From contig NC_023749.2 in NCBI RefSeq assembly GCF_000499845.2, positions 42,616,658 to 42,680,657 on the forward strand: a DNA stretch of 64,000 nt, given 5' to 3'. This DNA comes from Phaseolus vulgaris (Eukaryota > Streptophyta > Magnoliopsida > Fabales > Fabaceae). Shown one piece after another: positions 24,921 through 36,711 of the stretch. The notes beneath the pieces were generated by a model. That model did not search any database and was not told the DNA's origin. It saw nothing but the letters and a program-made list of their open reading frames with translations. The translations under genes and the position numbers were made by a program. The first letter of the stretch is position 1, and every line of letters starts with the position of its first letter.

Positions 24921-26172
24921 TTACTATTATACTGCTATGAATTTATGAAATTTGTGATTGACTTTACGTTGACTGTTTTTAATCTGATTGATTATGGCAT
25001 AATGCTTCTTATTGCTTTTTTAATCTTCAATTTGATTCAAATTAGTCATGGAACAGTTTGATCTTGAGTTTTTGCCAATTTGTTTTGGAAATGTTTTTTT
25101 GTTTTAAATTGGTTATTGTTCTCTATTTTTAAAATTAAAAATATTTGTAAATTTAGCATATATAACTAATATCTTTGCTATGTTTCCTTCACATATGAGT
25201 AGGTGCACTTAGATAATTTATATGTCTTCTTATGTATATTCATATTTTTTAAAATGTATTATAAATTTATATTGTTAATATAAGAGTGCGAATAATAAAA
25301 TTGTTCATTCAAATTTTAATATTAAACATAAATATATATATAAATGATAAAAAAAATACGGATACTTGCACCTGTTCCGCTAGTATTCTTAAAATTAATA
25401 ATATGAATGATATTAAAAATCTAATGGGAAGATCCATCAAACCACAACTCATGCTAAGATAAGCATATGTAAATAGTAAAAAAAATTCTTCAAACCGCTA
25501 AGATAAGGATATGTAAATAGTAAAAAAATTCTTCTTGATATTGTATTTTAGGTCACAAGTAGAATAGGAACTAGAGGTTTAAAACAAACTTCTAGACTTG
25601 TCATGCAAGCTAGGATTTGAGTAGTTTCATGAGCACGCTACTTCTTCTCTTCCATACCTATAAATAAGAACCTCTTTCTCATGTAAATTATTGTAAAAGT
25701 GAATCTAAGCTTCAATAAAAAAAAAATGATGAGCCCGAGCGGTTTTAGTACTAAAATATGGCATACAACGACCATCTTTTATTCAACCGTAATTGTTTAG
25801 GACTTTGACGTCTCTTTGAGTTGGTAACCATCATCCTTTTAGACATTGAAGACCGTCTTGGAATACCCATAGTTTTAAGCTTGCAATTTTTTTACATAAT
25901 TGCCTGCGTTTTCTTAGACTATGGCTTCTAGCTAAGTGTCATTAAAAACATTTGTAAAATGGCATTATTGCACTAGTGCTTAGTCTTCATTTCGTTTAAT
26001 TTTCGTGATAACTGATATCAATCTTTATACTTTGTGGCCATTAAGTTAATTTATGTTTATTTTGTAATTTATGTATTGACCTATTCATTGTTAGTATTTT
26101 CTTTCTGCTCACAAATTATTGTTAGTACGTATATAAATTAAGTATTGAATTATTCAACAATACAAGAGAAAG
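24921..26172. other. AT-rich stretch without recognised genes
   Basis: A short direct repeat 'gctaagataagcatatgtaaatag' (in part) occurs twice at about 25450-25533. Nothing else is recognised. Confidence 0.4.
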
Positions 26173-26181
26173 AAGATTAAA

Positions 26182-27462
26182 GGGTTTTTTGACTATGATG
26201 AGATTTTTTTTTTCTTTTTACCAAAATGAGCTTCGTTTAAAAAAAATTACAAATTTAGACAAGTCGTGCCAATTCGGCACGACTTCATATGCACAAATCG
26301 TTCCAATTAGACACGACTCTGTCATGTTATACTGAAGTCGTGTCAACTTAGCACGACTTCTGCCACGTCATAATTGTTTTTTTTTTATTGTTTATATATT
26401 GGGTAGTAAGTTATGTAATGTTAAAAATTAATTTGATACATAATTTTCTAAGAGTGTTAGTTTTAAGGAACAAAAAATTGGATAATCGTGTATGGATAAT
26501 GTTTGACGGTAATGTAATACAATAACTTGATTATTTGATTAATTAAAAAATGAAGAAAATTGTTATTGAATTTGGAAATAAATAGATAAATGAAAAATTA
26601 TTGTATTTGGAAAATAAATAGAGAATTATTGTTGTGAATTTGCAAAATAAATAGTTTGAGAAATAATGATTTTACAGAACACGTAATGATGAGAAGAGAT
26701 TAATTAGAACTAAACAATTTAGTAAGATTCATTACGAGATAAAAAATAAAAATATAAAGTTGAACTAGAAGTAAATTATTTATGGGAAGACGTGCCACAA
26801 TGTGATCTTCGTATTTGTCGTCGAGGTCTTCGTGGAAGATGATCATCAACGACATGTTCATCATCGTTGTTATTGGCTTCATTATGAGATGCTGGTGAGG
26901 GCATTGTGGGTCGATAGTGCATGGATGATGTTGAATTATATGCAGAAAGAGGGATGAATGCCGAAGTTCCAAATATATTTGGTGGAGTGGAAAAAGTACT
27001 CGAAGGAGAAGGTTCATTTTCTTTATCTATGTATTTATTCATAACACTCTTAGAACATTAATTTTATTTATCTATATATCTATTCATTCAATTTAAACAT
27101 AATCCATACACGATTATCCAATTTTTTGTTTCTTAAAACTAACACTCTTAGAAAATTATGTTTCAAATTAATTTTTAACATAACATAACTTACTACCCAA
27201 TATATAAACAATAAAATTAAAAAAAATAAAAAAAATTATGACGTGGCAGAAGTCGTGCCAAGTTGGCACGACTTCAGTATGACATGGCAGAGTCATGTCT
27301 AATTGAGACGATTTGTGCATATGAAGTCATGCTAAATTGGCACGAGTTGTGCATATGAAGTCGTGTTGAATTGGCACGACTTGCCTAAATTTATAAAAAA
27401 AATTTAAATGGACCCCATTTTGGTAAAAAGAAAAAAAAATAACCCATGATGGTCAAAAACTC
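26182..27462. mobile_element. Fold-back Mutator-like element 1 (1281 bp), 9-bp target duplication
   Basis: Long inverted repeats (~300 bp: 26182-26500 against 27100-27462) start GGGTTTTTTGACTATG and GAGTTTTTGACCATC. The direct 9-bp repeat AAGATTAAA flanks the element at 26173-26181 and 27463-27471. The arms contain repeated AAGTCGTGCCAA..GGCACGACTT palindromes. The middle holds a short ORF of the minus strand. A smaller relative lies at 31399-32121. Confidence 0.82.
26776..27042 (-). pseudogene. Possible 3' exon fragment of a plant-mobile-domain (PMD/MULE-associated) gene
   Basis: An 88-codon frame ends in an acidic stretch followed by LPRRPRRQIRRSHCGTSSHK. A basic tail ending in CGT/CGTG is seen in many plant mobile domain proteins carried by Mutator-like elements. 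The match rests only on this tail, and no PMD core is present. It lies in the centre of a fold-back Mutator-like element, which fits a captured or residual gene end. It could also be a chance ORF. Confidence 0.35.
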
Positions 27463-27576
27463 AAGATTAAATTATATTGTTTGTTCCTCTTTAATTCTTA
27501 CCCTCCCATTTTAGTTTGTTCTATTTTTTCGTAATTCTAATCTTCATTTTTAGAAAATCCGCAACTTTTGTCCAAT

Positions 27577-27580
<4 letters not shown>

Positions 27581-27611
<31 letters not shown>
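27581..27611. repeat. (AT)n microsatellite
   Basis: About 15 AT dinucleotides. Similar short (TA)n runs lie near 30834-30855, 55411-55436 and 56923-56950. Confidence 0.9.
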
Positions 27612-27616
<5 letters not shown>

Positions 27617-27880
27617 AAAATTCATTTAAATTGAGAATTTGATTAAAATTGTGAACTTTTATTTTATAAACGTTTAAAGATTAAAATTAAAAACCAAAAT
27701 TAAAAATAAAAATTAGCAGTCAAAATATAAAGCGCTTATCATAGAGTCGACAAATAAACGAGAACAATCATATTATCATTAAGTTATGTGAACCTGAACA
27801 TTCTCTGTTACAAAATTACATCATTCATTCTTGCTTTCCTTGCTTCGATGATTCTTTCATTACTCTCTTGACATTACAGC

Positions 27881-28063
27881 TTAGTGGAACAAGGCAAAGA
27901 AAGACAAGACAGAGGCACCGACCAAGGAGCCAACAAGGGGAAAGGCAGCTGAGGCTCCACTGCTAGGACCAGGGGCGGGAGCGGGAACCTCGGCGGCAGC
28001 CATGGTGGCGCTGACGGAGGCGGCGGCGATGAGAATAGCGCAGGTGACCTTCCTCATGTCCAT
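27881..28063 (-). CDS. AGP23: Arabinogalactan peptide (AGP23-like), copy 1
   Basis: This encodes a 60-aa precursor of a cell-surface AG-peptide. It has a signal peptide ([20 protein letters not shown], cleaved near AAA-E), a short [10 protein letters not shown] core whose prolines are expected to be hydroxylated and O-glycosylated, and a hydrophobic C-terminus ([15 protein letters not shown]) that fits a GPI-anchor signal. The start is the ATG at 28063, which gives the usual AG-peptide length; the longer upstream reading frame is leader sequence. The second copy at 44239-44421 differs at only about two bases in the CDS, giving Met instead of Val after SAT. AGP peptides act in cell-wall and plasma-membrane signalling; the individual role is unknown. 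Confidence 0.87.
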   Translation of the reverse strand: MDMRKVTCAILIAAASVSATMAAAEVPAPAPGPSSGASAAFPLVGSLVGASVLSFFALFH

Positions 28064-28675
28064 GATGAATAGATGTGACTTTGTTTTGGAGACCTGCGGG
28101 TGTGCTGATGAAACAAATGTGTTTAGTTTTGTTGTGTTATTTGCTTGCAGGTCTGAGGAACAATTGTGCTGTTCATTGCCTTTTAAAGATGGGGCTTGAG
28201 TTATTTTAGAAAAGACCACTATTTTTGGCTTGTGAATCGGTCGTAAGTGTATGGTCTTGCATTGTTTTAGGGCTTGCTTCGAAGGTTTAGAATGGATGTA
28301 CATCGAACATGTTTTATTCGGAAACAAAAGATTTTTCAACCACATGTTGTGCTTAGACAAGTTGCAATTCAACTATAACCATTTAAATGCCTACACGTGT
28401 TTAAATTACTCAATATTTTTAGTTTTTTTTGTTCTCCTCCCTGTTCCTATGTAATTAGTTATAAAGTTACTTAACATGGAAAACATTAATATTTATATTA
28501 CTAAATATGTTTAGTTTTTTTTTTTTATATCTCCTTCTTTCTTATATAACTTTTAGTTATATATATAAGCAATTTAATATGTAACAAAATTTATATTAAC
28601 AAATCTAGATCTACTAATTTATATGGTATTGGTTCTAAAGGAGAAAGTTCTAAAATTTACATGTAAGTAACTTTT

Positions 28676-29150
28676 AAATATTATTTAATATTATTAATAT
28701 TATTAAATATTATTAAATATTATTAATATTATTAAATATTATTAAATATTATTAATATTATTAAATATTATTAATATTATTAAATATTATTAATATTATT
28801 AAATATTATTAATATTATTAAATATTATTAATATTATTAAATATTATTAATATTTTTAAATATTATTAATATATTTAAATATTATTAATATATTTAAATA
28901 TTATTAATATATTTAAATATTTTTTATAATTTATGAAATATTATTAATATAATGAAGTATTATTAATATTATGAAATATTATTAATATTATGAAATATTA
29001 TTAATATTATTATATTAATTTTATAATATTAATAATATGTTATACTTATTAATTATGATTATTATTATTTATGAATATTATTTATAATTTTATAATTAAT
29101 TATATTATAATAATATTTTTAATATTATGTATATAATTATTATGATAATA
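28676..29150. repeat. AT-only minisatellite, ~19-bp unit
   Basis: TATTATTAATATTATTAAA-like units are repeated from 28676 to about 28850, then diverge into AAT/TTA-rich sequence. This is the mirror of the AAT tract at 22010-22440. Confidence 0.85.
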
Positions 29151-29154
29151 ATTG

Positions 29155-29339
29155 GTAGGTAATAGGATCCGTGGGTAATAATTTTTAGGTAATGCTAAAT
29201 TTATCTAGAGATTTAGATCTGTAGGTAATATTCGTAGGTAATGTTGTTCGTATATAATATTTTAGGTAATGCTGAATTTACCTACAGATTAAAATTCGTG
29301 AGTAAAAATCCGTAGATAATTTTGGTTTTGTTTGTAGTG
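29155..29339 (-). mobile_element. CACTA-like right end with GTAGGTAAT repeats
   Basis: 'gtaggtaat' and 'gctgaatttacc' repeats are followed by TTTGTTTGTAGTG, so the reverse complement starts CACTACAAAC. It probably pairs with the end at 21819, but the gypsy reading frame broken at 21818 does not resume after 29339. Confidence 0.5.
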
Positions 29340-29589
29340 TATATTCTACAGAGTTTGATAACTTCTATAAAAAAAATGAAGACATTGTGAAGAACTATAG
29401 TGTTTGTCATACACATAGTAGAATGGGGTAGCTAAAAGGAGGAATATGACTTTGTTAGAAAGAGCAAGGTATATGTTATCTTAGTCTTGGTTTGATAAAA
29501 GGTACTAGGTTGGAGTCGTCGCATGACATGATTTTTTTGTGAACTATTCTTTGTCTACAACTAATGGATTCAAGACTTTATTTACAGTG

Positions 29590-30830
29590 TGGCCTAACAA
29601 GTCAGACTTTTAGTCAAGTGTAATTATTGTTCACATACTTATTCGGATGGTGTTGCAAGAATGAAACATCATTTTGTTCTAACAAAAGAAATTATCATTA
29701 CATGTACATCTATTTCAGACGATATCAAAGACATGTTTATGGTGTTATTAGAAAATAAAGAAAACATCAAAAGAAACAAATCTTCAAGATTGTTTTGAAA
29801 AAATGGATATCCAAGAGAGTAATAAAATGGGACATTGGAGTCATATTCCAAGAAGGGGAAACAAGGAGTTATAAAGCAGAAAAACATGAATTAAATGTTC
29901 AAAGATAGAGAATTGATTATTCTAGACATTTACAAATGATAATATTATACCATTTAATTATATGATAATATTTTACCATTTAATTTGCTAAGAAGCTCCT
30001 TATTTTGTTTAAATGTTAAAATATATTGTTAAATATGGAAAGGGTTTAATGCCCCTTACTTATCATAAAGTTAGGATGTCTTATTTGAAAAAGATAGTTG
30101 ACAAATCCAAGCTAGTTTGGAGAAATATAAGGTTGAATGAGATAAATGTGGTTGTACTTTGATGTGTGATGGTTGGATATAAATGGAAAATGAAGGTCTC
30201 TTACCAAATTTTTGGTAAATAGTCCAAATGGAATAATTTCCTTAAAATCTATTGAGACTAGTAATGTGATTAAGAATGTCAAATAGTTTGAACTATTAGA
30301 TTTTGTGGTAGAAGAAATAGGGAAGGATAATGTTGTGCAAGTTGTGACTAATGATGCTTCTATTTTTGTGGCAACAGGAAAAATGTTAGAGGAAAAGAGA
30401 ACGAAATTATTTTGATCTTCTTGTAAAACTATTGTCTTGATTTAATTCTTGAAGACATTGGTCGGTCCTAGTACTTTATAATACAATTGCAAATGTCAAA
30501 AAGATCACAACTTTTATTTATAGACACACATGGGTCCTAAACTTGTATTAAAAGTATTCAAAGAAAAAAAATTAGCTCCACCAATCACGAGATTTGCAAT
30601 TGCTTTTCTTACCCTACAATGCATAACACAATGGAAAAATGCTCTTCAAGGTATGTTAGTTTCACAAGAATGGACAACGAGTAATCGTGCTAGTAAAAAT
30701 GAAGGTAAACTAGTGGTGAACATTGTTTTATGTGATGATAGATTCTGAAAATCCATCAAATATTGTTTGAACTGTGTAACTCCACTTGTGAAAGTGTTAA
30801 AACTTGTATATGGAAATGCAAAATCTGTTA
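29590..30830 (+). pseudogene. hAT transposase remnant (BED zinc finger, DUF659 type)
   Basis: A broken reading starts with a BED-finger-like block (VKCNYCSHTYSDGVARMKHH, about 29615-29675). It continues with a DUF659-type region (LMCDGWI..; FVVEEIGKDNVVQVVTNDAS with stops, about 30150-30370). It ends with the 72-codon frame 30530-30748 (PITRFAIAFLTLQCITQWKNAL, NEGKLVVNIVLCDDRFW) and TPLVKVLKLVYG. The domain order matches plant hAT-family transposases. Many stops and frameshifts show that it is dead. The C-terminal dimerisation domain and the element ends were not found. Confidence 0.75.
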
Positions 30831-31398
30831 TAACATATATATATATATATATATGAAGTTATAGATACAGTTAAAGAATAAATAGTCACAAATTTCAGAA
30901 ATCAAAACTATGCAATTACATATGCCTCTTCATATTGTTACTTACTACCTTAATCCTAAGTAAGTAACTATTATTACCTTAATCATTATTTCAAATTAAT
31001 AATGATTTTTATTTTAATAATTTTTTTTATCATATTTCATTAATCAATTTTCTTTTGAATTGAATATATAAACGAGATAACTAAAAGCCTTAGGAAAAGA
31101 TAGAGCAAAAGCCTGCTCTAAATATATAATCATGAAAACATATCATTTGCCTTAAATAATTAATGTGAAATGGCTTTTAAGATTATTTTGGATAAATTCC
31201 TTTATTTACATAATTGATATGAATAGAAGTGACGTCAAAATCATTTTTACGTCGGTTTGTTAAGTAATATAATCGAGACATTTTAGGTTGTTAATAAGAA
31301 ACAAAGTAAAAAAAATACACTAACTTTCTCAAAGTCAATCGCAACTCTAGTGTATGGTGCTCAACATAGTGAACATTATCCTTAATTATACTTTTTGC

Positions 31399-32121
31399 GG
31401 GTTTTTGACCATGGGGTTATTTTTTTTGCTTTTTACCAAAATGAGATCTGTTTAAAAAAAAATTACAAATTTAGGCAAATCGTGTTAATTCGACACGACT
31501 TCATATGCACAAATCGTCCCAATTAGACACGACTCTGTCATGTCATACTGAAGTCGTGTCAACTTGGCACGACTTCTGCCCTGTCATACTGAAGTCGTGC
31601 CAAGTTGGCACGACTTCTGCCACGTCATAATTTGTTTATTTTTTTATTTTAATTTTATTGTTTATATATTGGGTAGTAAGTTATGTAATGTTAAAAAATA
31701 ATTTGATACATAATTTTCTAAGAGTGCTAGTTTTAAGGAACAAAAAATTGGATAATCGGGTGTGAATCATGTTTGACGGTAATGTAATACAATAACTTGA
31801 TTATTTGATTAATTAAAAAATGAAGAAAAATGTTATTGAATTTGGAAATAAATAGATAAATGAAAATTTATTGTATTTGGAAAATAAATAGAGAATTATT
31901 GTTGTGAATTTGCAAAATAAATAGCTTGAGAAGTAATGACAGGACAAAAGTCGTGTCAAGTTGGCACGACTTCAGTATGACAAGGCAGAAGTCGTGCCAA
32001 ATTGGGACGACTTGTGCATATCAAGTTGTGCGCACGACTTGCTTAAATTTGTAATTTTTTTTAAACGAACCCCATTTTAATAAAAACAAAAAAAATAACC
32101 CCATCATAGTAAAAAAACCCT
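31399..32121. mobile_element. Fold-back Mutator-like element 2 (~723 bp)
   Basis: It has the same family of ends (GGGTTTTTGACCATGGGG left, GGGTTTTTTTACTATGATG right) and the same AAGTCGTGCCAA..TTGGCACGACTT palindromes as element 1. It lacks the central ORF region. Flanks ACTTTTTGC (31390-31398) and ACGTTTTGC (32122-32130) form a 9-bp duplication with one mismatch. Confidence 0.75.
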
Positions 32122-32559
32122 ACGTTTTGCAATAATTGCTCATGCTTATTTGTAAACTTCATTTTCTTGATGTCTTCTTCTTAAATGGATTAGTGTTTGA
32201 GAAAACTTACCAAATTAATATTATAATTAAATAAAGATTCTGTGTCCTTATTATGTTTGATTGATTATCTTAAAATAAAATTTAATTTTAATGATTAATT
32301 TGTATTTAGTGTTTGATCCTATATCGATAACTCACTCATCGACCACCACTACAAGAAAAAGCTGTATTACCCATGGATAATTACCCATGAACTTTTTTTG
32401 GTATGTAAATAGGTTTTTACCTACCAAAGATTTCGTAGGTAATGTTATTCTACATAAAAAGGGGATAAATGACTTTACGTACGAAAGTTAAGGTGGTGGG
32501 AAGTTTTAATGTATTTTAAAGTAATTTTTAAAAAAAAAACATATGTTGGTTTCCTTCTG

Positions 32560-34870
32560 AGGAACATTCCTCTCCACTCACCTCTCAAACACTCTCACAC
32601 TCTTGTTCCCTTCACTGAAACAGATTTCCTAAACTAAAACACTGGAGTTTTTGTTTGAAAACGTCAATGGAGGTTCTGAAATCCTAAACCGAACCGTGAG
32701 AATGTGAGAAACCGAAACTGTAACACCTTCAAAGCTCTAAAACGTCCAAAGAATGAAACTTTGAAGTTCCCGTTTTTTCTCTCCCAGTCTCTATTTCGTT
32801 CCAAGATTTCAACCCAAATCCGTGTCTTCCCAAATCTACACTGAAATCCCCAATTTTTGGTTTCAATTTGTGAAACCAAAAGCTCTAATCTGGTGTTCCT
32901 GATTGTAAACCTAAATCTTGAATGGTGACTTCAAAAATGTTGTGAAAACCCAATGGAAAGCTTCGTCGTGGTCGTGATGGTGGCCTGAAGCGCAGACGAT
33001 TCAAGGGCGATTTACGAACTTCTTCATCGAGAGAAAGGTATTGAATTTTTTTCTTTGATTTAGTGTACGATAATGTTCTGTTGGATATGTTCTGTTGGAT
33101 TACTTGACATTTAAAGTGAGTTTAGAGAGGTGAGCGGTGCGGTGTTGTGGCTCATCGCTTCCACCGTTTAGCACCTATAAATAATACGTAATGTATAATT
33201 AGATGTTGTGCATAAATAGCTACAAATAGGATCCCAGGTGATAAGATGAGTTAAGCTTAAGGTGAGAAGTTGTTGGTATGGGTGAAGGACTGCTGTATGA
33301 ATTTTGCTCTCTAAGAGGTTGATGCAGGGGATCTAGAGTCTTCTAGTTTGGCTTATGCTGACTTGTGTATATAGGCGGAGTTTCTGGAGCTGAGGCAAGA
33401 AGTTTAGCAGGTCCTAGTTTGTGTTGCTTTTTTACCCAGCAGGGTCACATGAACCATGAATATGTGCTCAGGTTTTGTAGAACCTGTTATACAAGGTCAC
33501 ATGAGGGTTTATGCTCCATACTCACTGTGAGACTTGGAGGACTCCCAGGATGTCAGCACAAGCTTGAGCTGGTTGTACTGGAAGGAGGTGGTATGGAGGA
33601 GGAAACTGAGTTAGTTGAACTTCAGAATCTCTAGGAGCTGTGTGGATTCTGAGGTAGTATATAAGGATCTCGGCTTGCCTGATAAAGGAGGGGTTGGATG
33701 GAGAAGCTTTGCTGGACAGCGAGCAGATGGTGTAATAAGTGCTTGAATAAAAGCAAGCTGCACCAACAATATGGGTTGGAAGTAAATTGAAGAAGTGTAG
33801 GACTTCTTGTTATCTATAATAGCAATCTCCTGGTAGAGGATCATCAACACTGGAATTAAGTGGGCTCCAAGTTCTTTTAAACAACCAACCTCTTTGAGAT
33901 TATGTTTGGTTGATGACCTGGCTGTAGATAACGTTGTATGGCATTAAGTCTCGCTGTTTTCCACGAGTAGAAGGTTGTCTAGAGAGTCTTTTGCTAGGAA
34001 CAAGGAATTTATTCTGTTCAGCCTGGTGTTTTATGATATAATGGGGAATTGCACGGGTATATGGTCCAGGTATGGGGCAATCTTTGAGGCTGAACTGATG
34101 TGGACTTGCTAAGTGCTCTGCTGGTGTTACTGGAAGGCGGATGGATTTAGTGACTGCAGTAGGTGAAATTCTAGGCTGCTAAATAAGGAGAGTTGGGCAG
34201 ATGTCTGTCGCCAGTTGTGGAATGCTGCCTTGGCTGGTACAACTATGTAAGATGACTAAGCTGGGTTGGGAGTGGGATGTTGGACGCTTCTGTAAGAATG
34301 TAGGATTTAATACGTATAGCCAGCTCTCTTCAAACTTAGAGCCTTTCTATGCATTCAAAGCTTCTGGTGATGCCTAGGCACATACTCTGTAGGCAGGGGC
34401 TGTAAAGATTCTGGCGTAAGCATAGAGATGACAAATCACAGCTGCCAGACTTGGTTCTACCTAAAGTGGGTGTAGTTCTGCAGGTATATCTTTGTACATT
34501 GAAGTGTTGGTGCCTCCAGTCGTATTGGAGTAAGAAGGATGGAGCAAAAGGTGAATCTGAAGCCCAAAAAGTTAGTCACAGGGAGAGAGTTACTCTACGC
34601 TGCTGCTTCAACCGTTCTCTTTTTCTAGTTCATGCTTAACCAGAGTGCAGCAGCATTGGGGGCGTGGTTGGGTTAAGTGTGGGAGTTGTCCTGCTCCTTA
34701 CAATGTTGGCTGCAATCAAAGGATTGGCTCTCATGTTATGTGGTTTTCTCTCGTTTAGTTGGAGGCACTGGAATTCGATTTCTGGTTGTTGCCACAACTT
34801 TTAGCTTTAGGCTTGTGCTGGTATCTCTGCTGTTGTTTATAGTAGTTATTAGACTGTTGTTATTCCTTGT
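32560..34870 (+). other. CACTA 5' region: leader exon and unexplained block
   Basis: 32560-33040 looks like a transcribed leader ending in a donor (GAGAAAG|gtattg near 33037). From ~33130 to 34870 the sequence is clearly less AT-rich than its surroundings and has short ORFs that resemble nothing I recognise. It may be captured or low-coding RNA sequence. Confidence 0.4.
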
Positions 34871-34874
34871 AAGA

Positions 34875-35009
34875 AGAGTACTTGCTTATTGTGGAGGATT
34901 ACCTCTTGCTCTTGAAGTCATTGGAACTTATTTATATGGAAGGACGAAAAAAGAATGGAATAGACTATTGTCAATATTAGACAATAATCCCCGGTTAGAC
35001 AATAATTGA
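34875..35009 (+). pseudogene. NB-ARC (TIR-NBS-LRR resistance gene) fragment captured in the CACTA element
   Basis: The frame reads RVLAYCGGLPLALEVIGTYL followed by YGRTKKEWNRLLSIL. This is the GLPLA motif region of NB-ARC domains (AYCGGLPLALEV..L..R..EEW...L). It spans only ~35 codons and ends in a stop after DNN. No P-loop, kinase-2 or LRR is nearby, so only a piece was captured. It lies inside the CACTA element upstream of the transposase genes. Confidence 0.75.
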
Positions 35010-35632
35010 GTAAGATTATTCTTTATATATGGTCTTCATTTTTGGTCATGATTTGGTGGTTAAGAACACAGCTGTCTATCTGATATGTAGTGAATAAATT
35101 GACTTAGAAAAGGAACACGTGCCAAAGAAAAAATCTCTCCTTAAATTTATAAAGAAAACTCTAATGTGAGTTCTAGTAAGTAATTTATCATTGAGAACTT
35201 TTAGTTATGGAATTAATCCTTGTGTCCTTCATTGCAATTTAATTTTTCTGATCCTTTCCTTGTTTTTCTTTTAGTATAGCTCATAGTTACGAGATTCATA
35301 CTTATTTTACCCTGTTTCTCACTCCTCACATTGTGCTTCCTTGGCTTTACTTGAACTGTTTATTGTTTGCTTTGTCGTTGTTACTTTTGTCATTCAGAAA
35401 ACCAACAAGACTCAAACAGAACATAATTAACAGATACATCTAATAAACCATTCTTTCTACCAAAAGTTTTTCAAATAACGAAAACAACTTGTGCCAAATA
35501 GTGAGCCAAATTTGATCCTGCTGCACAAGTTCCTCACCAGAAAAAACCATTGAAACATATGATCCTCGATGCCCTTTCTTTTCTCAAATCACCACCATGT
35601 TGATATCCGTTGATCCAGCAGCACCAATCCTG

Positions 35633-35800
35633 CTACTTAGAGATCTCCAACAGACTCCCACTCCCTCTCAGCTCCCTCTTTGGCCGAGCAGAATCTTCTT
35701 CGACACCAATCTGATTTGCTTTCTCTGCATCTTCCAAATCTTGAATATCACTCGTCCTTTTTCTTACCAGCTCCATCTTTATTGCCTCCTTTAGCCCGTC
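35633..35800 (-). pseudogene. Unidentified exon-like fragment in the CACTA element
   Basis: On the minus strand a 55-codon open stretch has protein-like composition (MELVRKRTSDIQDLEDAEKA, then NQIGVEEDSARPKREL) within AT-rich DNA. The family is not recognised. It may be a captured gene fragment or a chance frame. Confidence 0.3.
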
Positions 35801-36141
35801 TTAGTGTTGTACTACTAGGCAAGTACCTACATCAAACCACCTTTCTCAACCATAAACTGCAGAAATAATGTATAACTTAGCATAACTCTTGTTTCCTTCA
35901 TAATCCAATAAACCATTGCCCATTCTATTCACACTTCTCCTTTCTTCAAATATTGTAATTGTTAGAGTAGAAATGAAAATATTAGTCTCAATTAATTATC
36001 TCTTAGGTTGTTGATTGTTGGGATATCATTTATCTATTTTTCTTTCTCAACTTCTCTTAGTAGATATTATCTTGAGCAAATATTTTTGAAACAAACTAAT
36101 ATTTTTGTATTATAATTTTGACTGTACTTTTAAAATTGCAG

Positions 36142-36208
36142 GATGTTGCTTTGAAGGTTTTAAACAGTTTAGGATTTTTATCATATCAGTTGAAAGGATT
36201 TGTAAGAG
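36142..36208 (+). other. Exon-like piece with flanking splice signals
   Basis: A 67-base segment preceded by 'aaaattgcag' and followed by 'gtaagtc' encodes DVALKVLNSLGFLSYQLKGF. It could be a captured exon or a genuine 5' exon of the transposase transcript. The family is not recognised. Confidence 0.35.
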
Positions 36209-36711
36209 GTAAGTCTTTCTGAAATAGATTTAAGTATGCTCATGCCCATTGCAATTTATTAGGATGTACATTATTTTCTCTAATTGGTGGCATGTTGAAC
36301 CTCTTTTACTAGAATAAGTGGGTCTAAAATTTGCTTTATTTTTTGTTGTTTTTTTGAATGGTATTAACTGAAGTTACATACTATATAGACCTGTAGTTTA
36401 TGACAATTGTTTGTTTATATCATAATGGAGAAAAGTAGATTATGAAGTGATTGATGTCCTGCATAGAACTTATATAAGTAATTGATGTTGTCATATAATG
36501 CAATAATTTATGAAACTCTTTCTTATTAAGAGATATCTTTATATTGGTTTAAGAGATGCTTTGTTCATAGATATCATTTTTTAACACAATTGATTGTTAC
36601 ATTACTTGCTAGTTCAGGGTGAAGTAACTTATAATACTCTTTTTTAATACATTAAAGGGCTAAAGGCATCTTTGTGGCAACTTCAATCTTTAGTTGTCGT
36701 TGGTTCAGAAC

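Noticed and set aside
27881..28372. 163-codon extended form of AGP copy 1
   Set aside because: The family length is ~60 aa with a signal peptide starting at MDMRK. The upstream part is leader sequence and does not form one frame of similar length in copy 2.
33365..33634. 89-codon ORF in the CACTA 5' region
   Set aside because: No recognisable domain, and the ORF is short within a less AT-rich block where such frames arise by chance.
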